From contig NZ_CP073100.1 in the NCBI RefSeq assembly GCF_018137965.1, forward strand, positions 1,240,001 to 1,304,000: a DNA stretch of 64,000 nt, given 5' to 3'. Below the pieces are notes generated by a model. That model saw only the letters and a list, made by a program, of their open reading frames with translations, was not told where the DNA came from and did no database searches. Shown here one piece after another: positions 62,606 to 64,000 of the stretch. A program made the position numbers and the translations under genes. The stretch is from Luteolibacter ambystomatis. GTDB taxonomy: Bacteria; Verrucomicrobiota; Verrucomicrobiia; Verrucomicrobiales; Akkermansiaceae. Position 1 is the first letter of the stretch. The number at the start of each line of letters is the position of its first letter.

Positions 62606-64000
62606 ATGGGAGCGGCTTCAGACGATGAAAGGTATCTCTGCTACGAGTGCGTGGGCGATCAGTATCTCCGGAACGAGATCCAAGGGCAGGGGAAGATTAG
62701 GAAGTGCTTCCACTGCAAGACCCGGCGGAACGCCTGCAATATCAAGCTCGTGGCCACGAAGGTGGAGCGGGTGTTCGAAAGCCATTTTGTCCGGACTGAC
62801 ACGGAACCATCGGCATGGGAGTACACGCTCATTAAGGAGATGGACTACGACTGGGACCGGGAAGGTGAGCCTGTGAGTGCAGTGGTCGCCGAGATTGCCG
62901 GCGTGGACGATGAGGTTGCGGATGCAATCGTTGAGGAACTGGAAGACCGCCACAGCGATTTTGATTCGGCCGCGATGGGGGAAGAGTGTGAGTTTGATTC
63001 CCAGTCGCACTACGCTCCACGCCTGTTAGACGGCTACAACCGGTACCATCAGAGCTGGAATTCGCTTGAGGAGCGGCTGCGGCACGAATGCAGATTCATC
63101 GGACGATCATCACAGGCAATTCTGGATGAAGTTTTTGCCGAGGTTGAGTCGCTGGTGACTCGGGAGGGAGGGCCTGTGGTGAGACTTATTGGTCCTGGAA
63201 CCACGTTCGGAGAACTGTTTCGCGCTCGGGTTTTCCAGTCCATCATTGGCCTGGAAAAGGGGTTGGCCCGCCCGGATCTTGAAGTCGGTCCACCCCCTTT
63301 GGGGCAGGCCTCAGCGGGGCGAATGAACGCCCAAGGTATCTCCGTCTTCTATGGAGCCCTTGATGCGGGGACGGCTTTAGCAGAGGTTCGTCCGCCTGTA
63401 GGGGCCAACGTCATAGTCACCAAGTTTCGAGTAACAAGAGATCTACGAGTGTTGGATGTCGCCGCGTTGAAAGAAATCATCACTCGGGAGAGCTACTTCG
63501 ATCCGCGGCATCAGCAATTGCTGGAGCGCGCGGCATTTCTGGGAATCTTGGCCGGGAAGATGACGGCACCCGTACTGCCGGGAAATGAGGGCTCTCAGTA
63601 TCTCGTGACGCAGGTTGTTGCCGACTACCTTGCCTCCGAACACGATCTGGACGGGATGATTTACCCCTCGGTTCAGGTGACCAACGGAGTGAATGTGGTT
63701 CTCTTTCATCGGGCGTCTAGGGTGGCGGCAATTGACCTTCCGGAGGGAACTGAGATCGAAATTGAACCCGACGGATGGGACGAAGACGGTCCTAGCGACG
63801 ATTTCCTTGTTGTTGAGAGGGTGCCTGGTGTCGTTCCGCCGCCTGCGAGGCCTGCTCATGAAGGAGCCGACAATTCGTTTCTACTTGGTATGCTGCTCTC
63901 GATGGAGTCAGGCGACCTGAGACAAATTAGTCTGGAGATTCTTTTGGACCAAACTGAAGTTCGGAGAGTCAGGTCCGTTGTGTTCCACACTGCCGAGTCC
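62606..64000 (+). CDS. HEPN/RES-domain toxin-like protein, 3' end beyond window
   Basis: An open frame of 465 codons runs to the window edge without a stop. Cys12, Cys15, Cys34 and Cys37 form a zinc ribbon ('LCYEC', 'KCFHC'). 'EERLRHECRFIGRSS' fits the N-terminal HEPN/RES domain. From about residue 235, 'AGRMNAQGISVFYGALDAGTALAEVRP' carries the Arg, Tyr and Glu of RES, a fold that degrades NAD+ in RES/Xre toxin-antitoxin pairs. No antitoxin is visible to the left, but one could lie beyond the edge; the long multidomain form suggests a defence effector. Confidence 0.75.
   Translation, partial: MGAASDDERYLCYECVGDQYLRNEIQGQGKIRKCFHCKTRRNACNIKLVATKVERVFESHFVRTDTEPSAWEYTLIKEMDYDWDREGEPVSAVVAEIAGVDDEVADAIVEELEDRHSDFDSAAMGEECEFDSQSHYAPRLLDGYNRYHQSWNSLEERLRHECRFIGRSSQAILDEVFAEVESLVTREGGPVVRLIGPGTTFGELFRARVFQSIIGLEKGLARPDLEVGPPPLGQASAGRMNAQGISVFYGALDAGTALAEVRPPVGANVIVTKFRVTRDLRVLDVAALKEIITRESYFDPRHQQLLERAAFLGILAGKMTAPVLPGNEGSQYLVTQVVADYLASEHDLDGMIYPSVQVTNGVNVVLFHRASRVAAIDLPEGTEIEIEPDGWDEDGPSDDFLVVERVPGVVPPPARPAHEGADNSFLLGMLLSMESGDLRQISLEILLDQTEVRRVRSVVFHTAES

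Overview
The window looks like a defence- and mobility-rich accessory region of a Verrucomicrobiota-type bacterium. This rests on an ECF sigma factor resembling the Rhodopirellula/Verrucomicrobium family, general protein style and moderately high GC; no 16S is present, so it is an inference. The left edge (1-586) is ordinary chromosome: the 3' end of a Cys/Met-metabolism PLP enzyme. At 587-624 the 5' half of a CAT-anticodon tRNA stops at the end of its anticodon loop, and everything to its right is accessory DNA.

Region 1 (625-26.3 kb): a 2075-residue REase-like/TPR/PIN-like protein; a convergent 1328-residue protein with a possible N-terminal nuclease domain; a DUF4062-STAND-FGE protein followed by a PIN-like/DUF2934 protein; an Mrr-like nuclease; a tyrosinase-like protein; a Gabija pair (GajA/GajB); an operon of two related lipoproteins plus a zincin protease; and an SRPBCC protein. 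Region 2 (26.6-46.6 kb): a CoiA-like protein, a complete Wadjet-type operon of the DUF2397/DUF2398/SMC/DUF2399 kind, a trypsin-like protease, a GMC oxidoreductase with its small subunit, a Septu-like ATPase/HNH pair, an ECF sigma factor, and two genes that both lost their 5' ends at one junction. Region 3 (46.7-54 kb): conjugation-related genes (a coupling ATPase and a separate membrane protein) and a three-gene operon, HNH-helical-repeat / beta-lactamase-fold / DUF3800-like, that I do not recognise as a named system.

Region 4 (54.06 kb to the right edge) looks like a second integrated element. A tRNA 3'-end-like sequence is followed by a P4-type integrase and an AlpA regulator broken by a TGA at a conserved Trp. 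Then comes a tight operon of an NdpA/NA37-like nucleoid protein, a two-TM protein and a zinc-finger/PD-(D/E)XK-like protein, divergent from a protein with a diadenylate-cyclase-like domain whose RHR motif reads RYN. An orphan methyltransferase and a HEPN/RES toxin-like protein running off the edge complete it. The best candidates for undescribed systems are 56108-61126, 50688-53930 and 11531-15415.

Between the genes are dispersed elements. One is a hairpin family with a nearly constant 26-nt loop and unrelated but self-complementary arms (40947 and 46743). Another is a palindrome, GTTTGAGTGRTCAAAC, seen at 26502 and 38198 with a looser copy at 22541. Assignments come from reading motifs by eye; no database search was possible.
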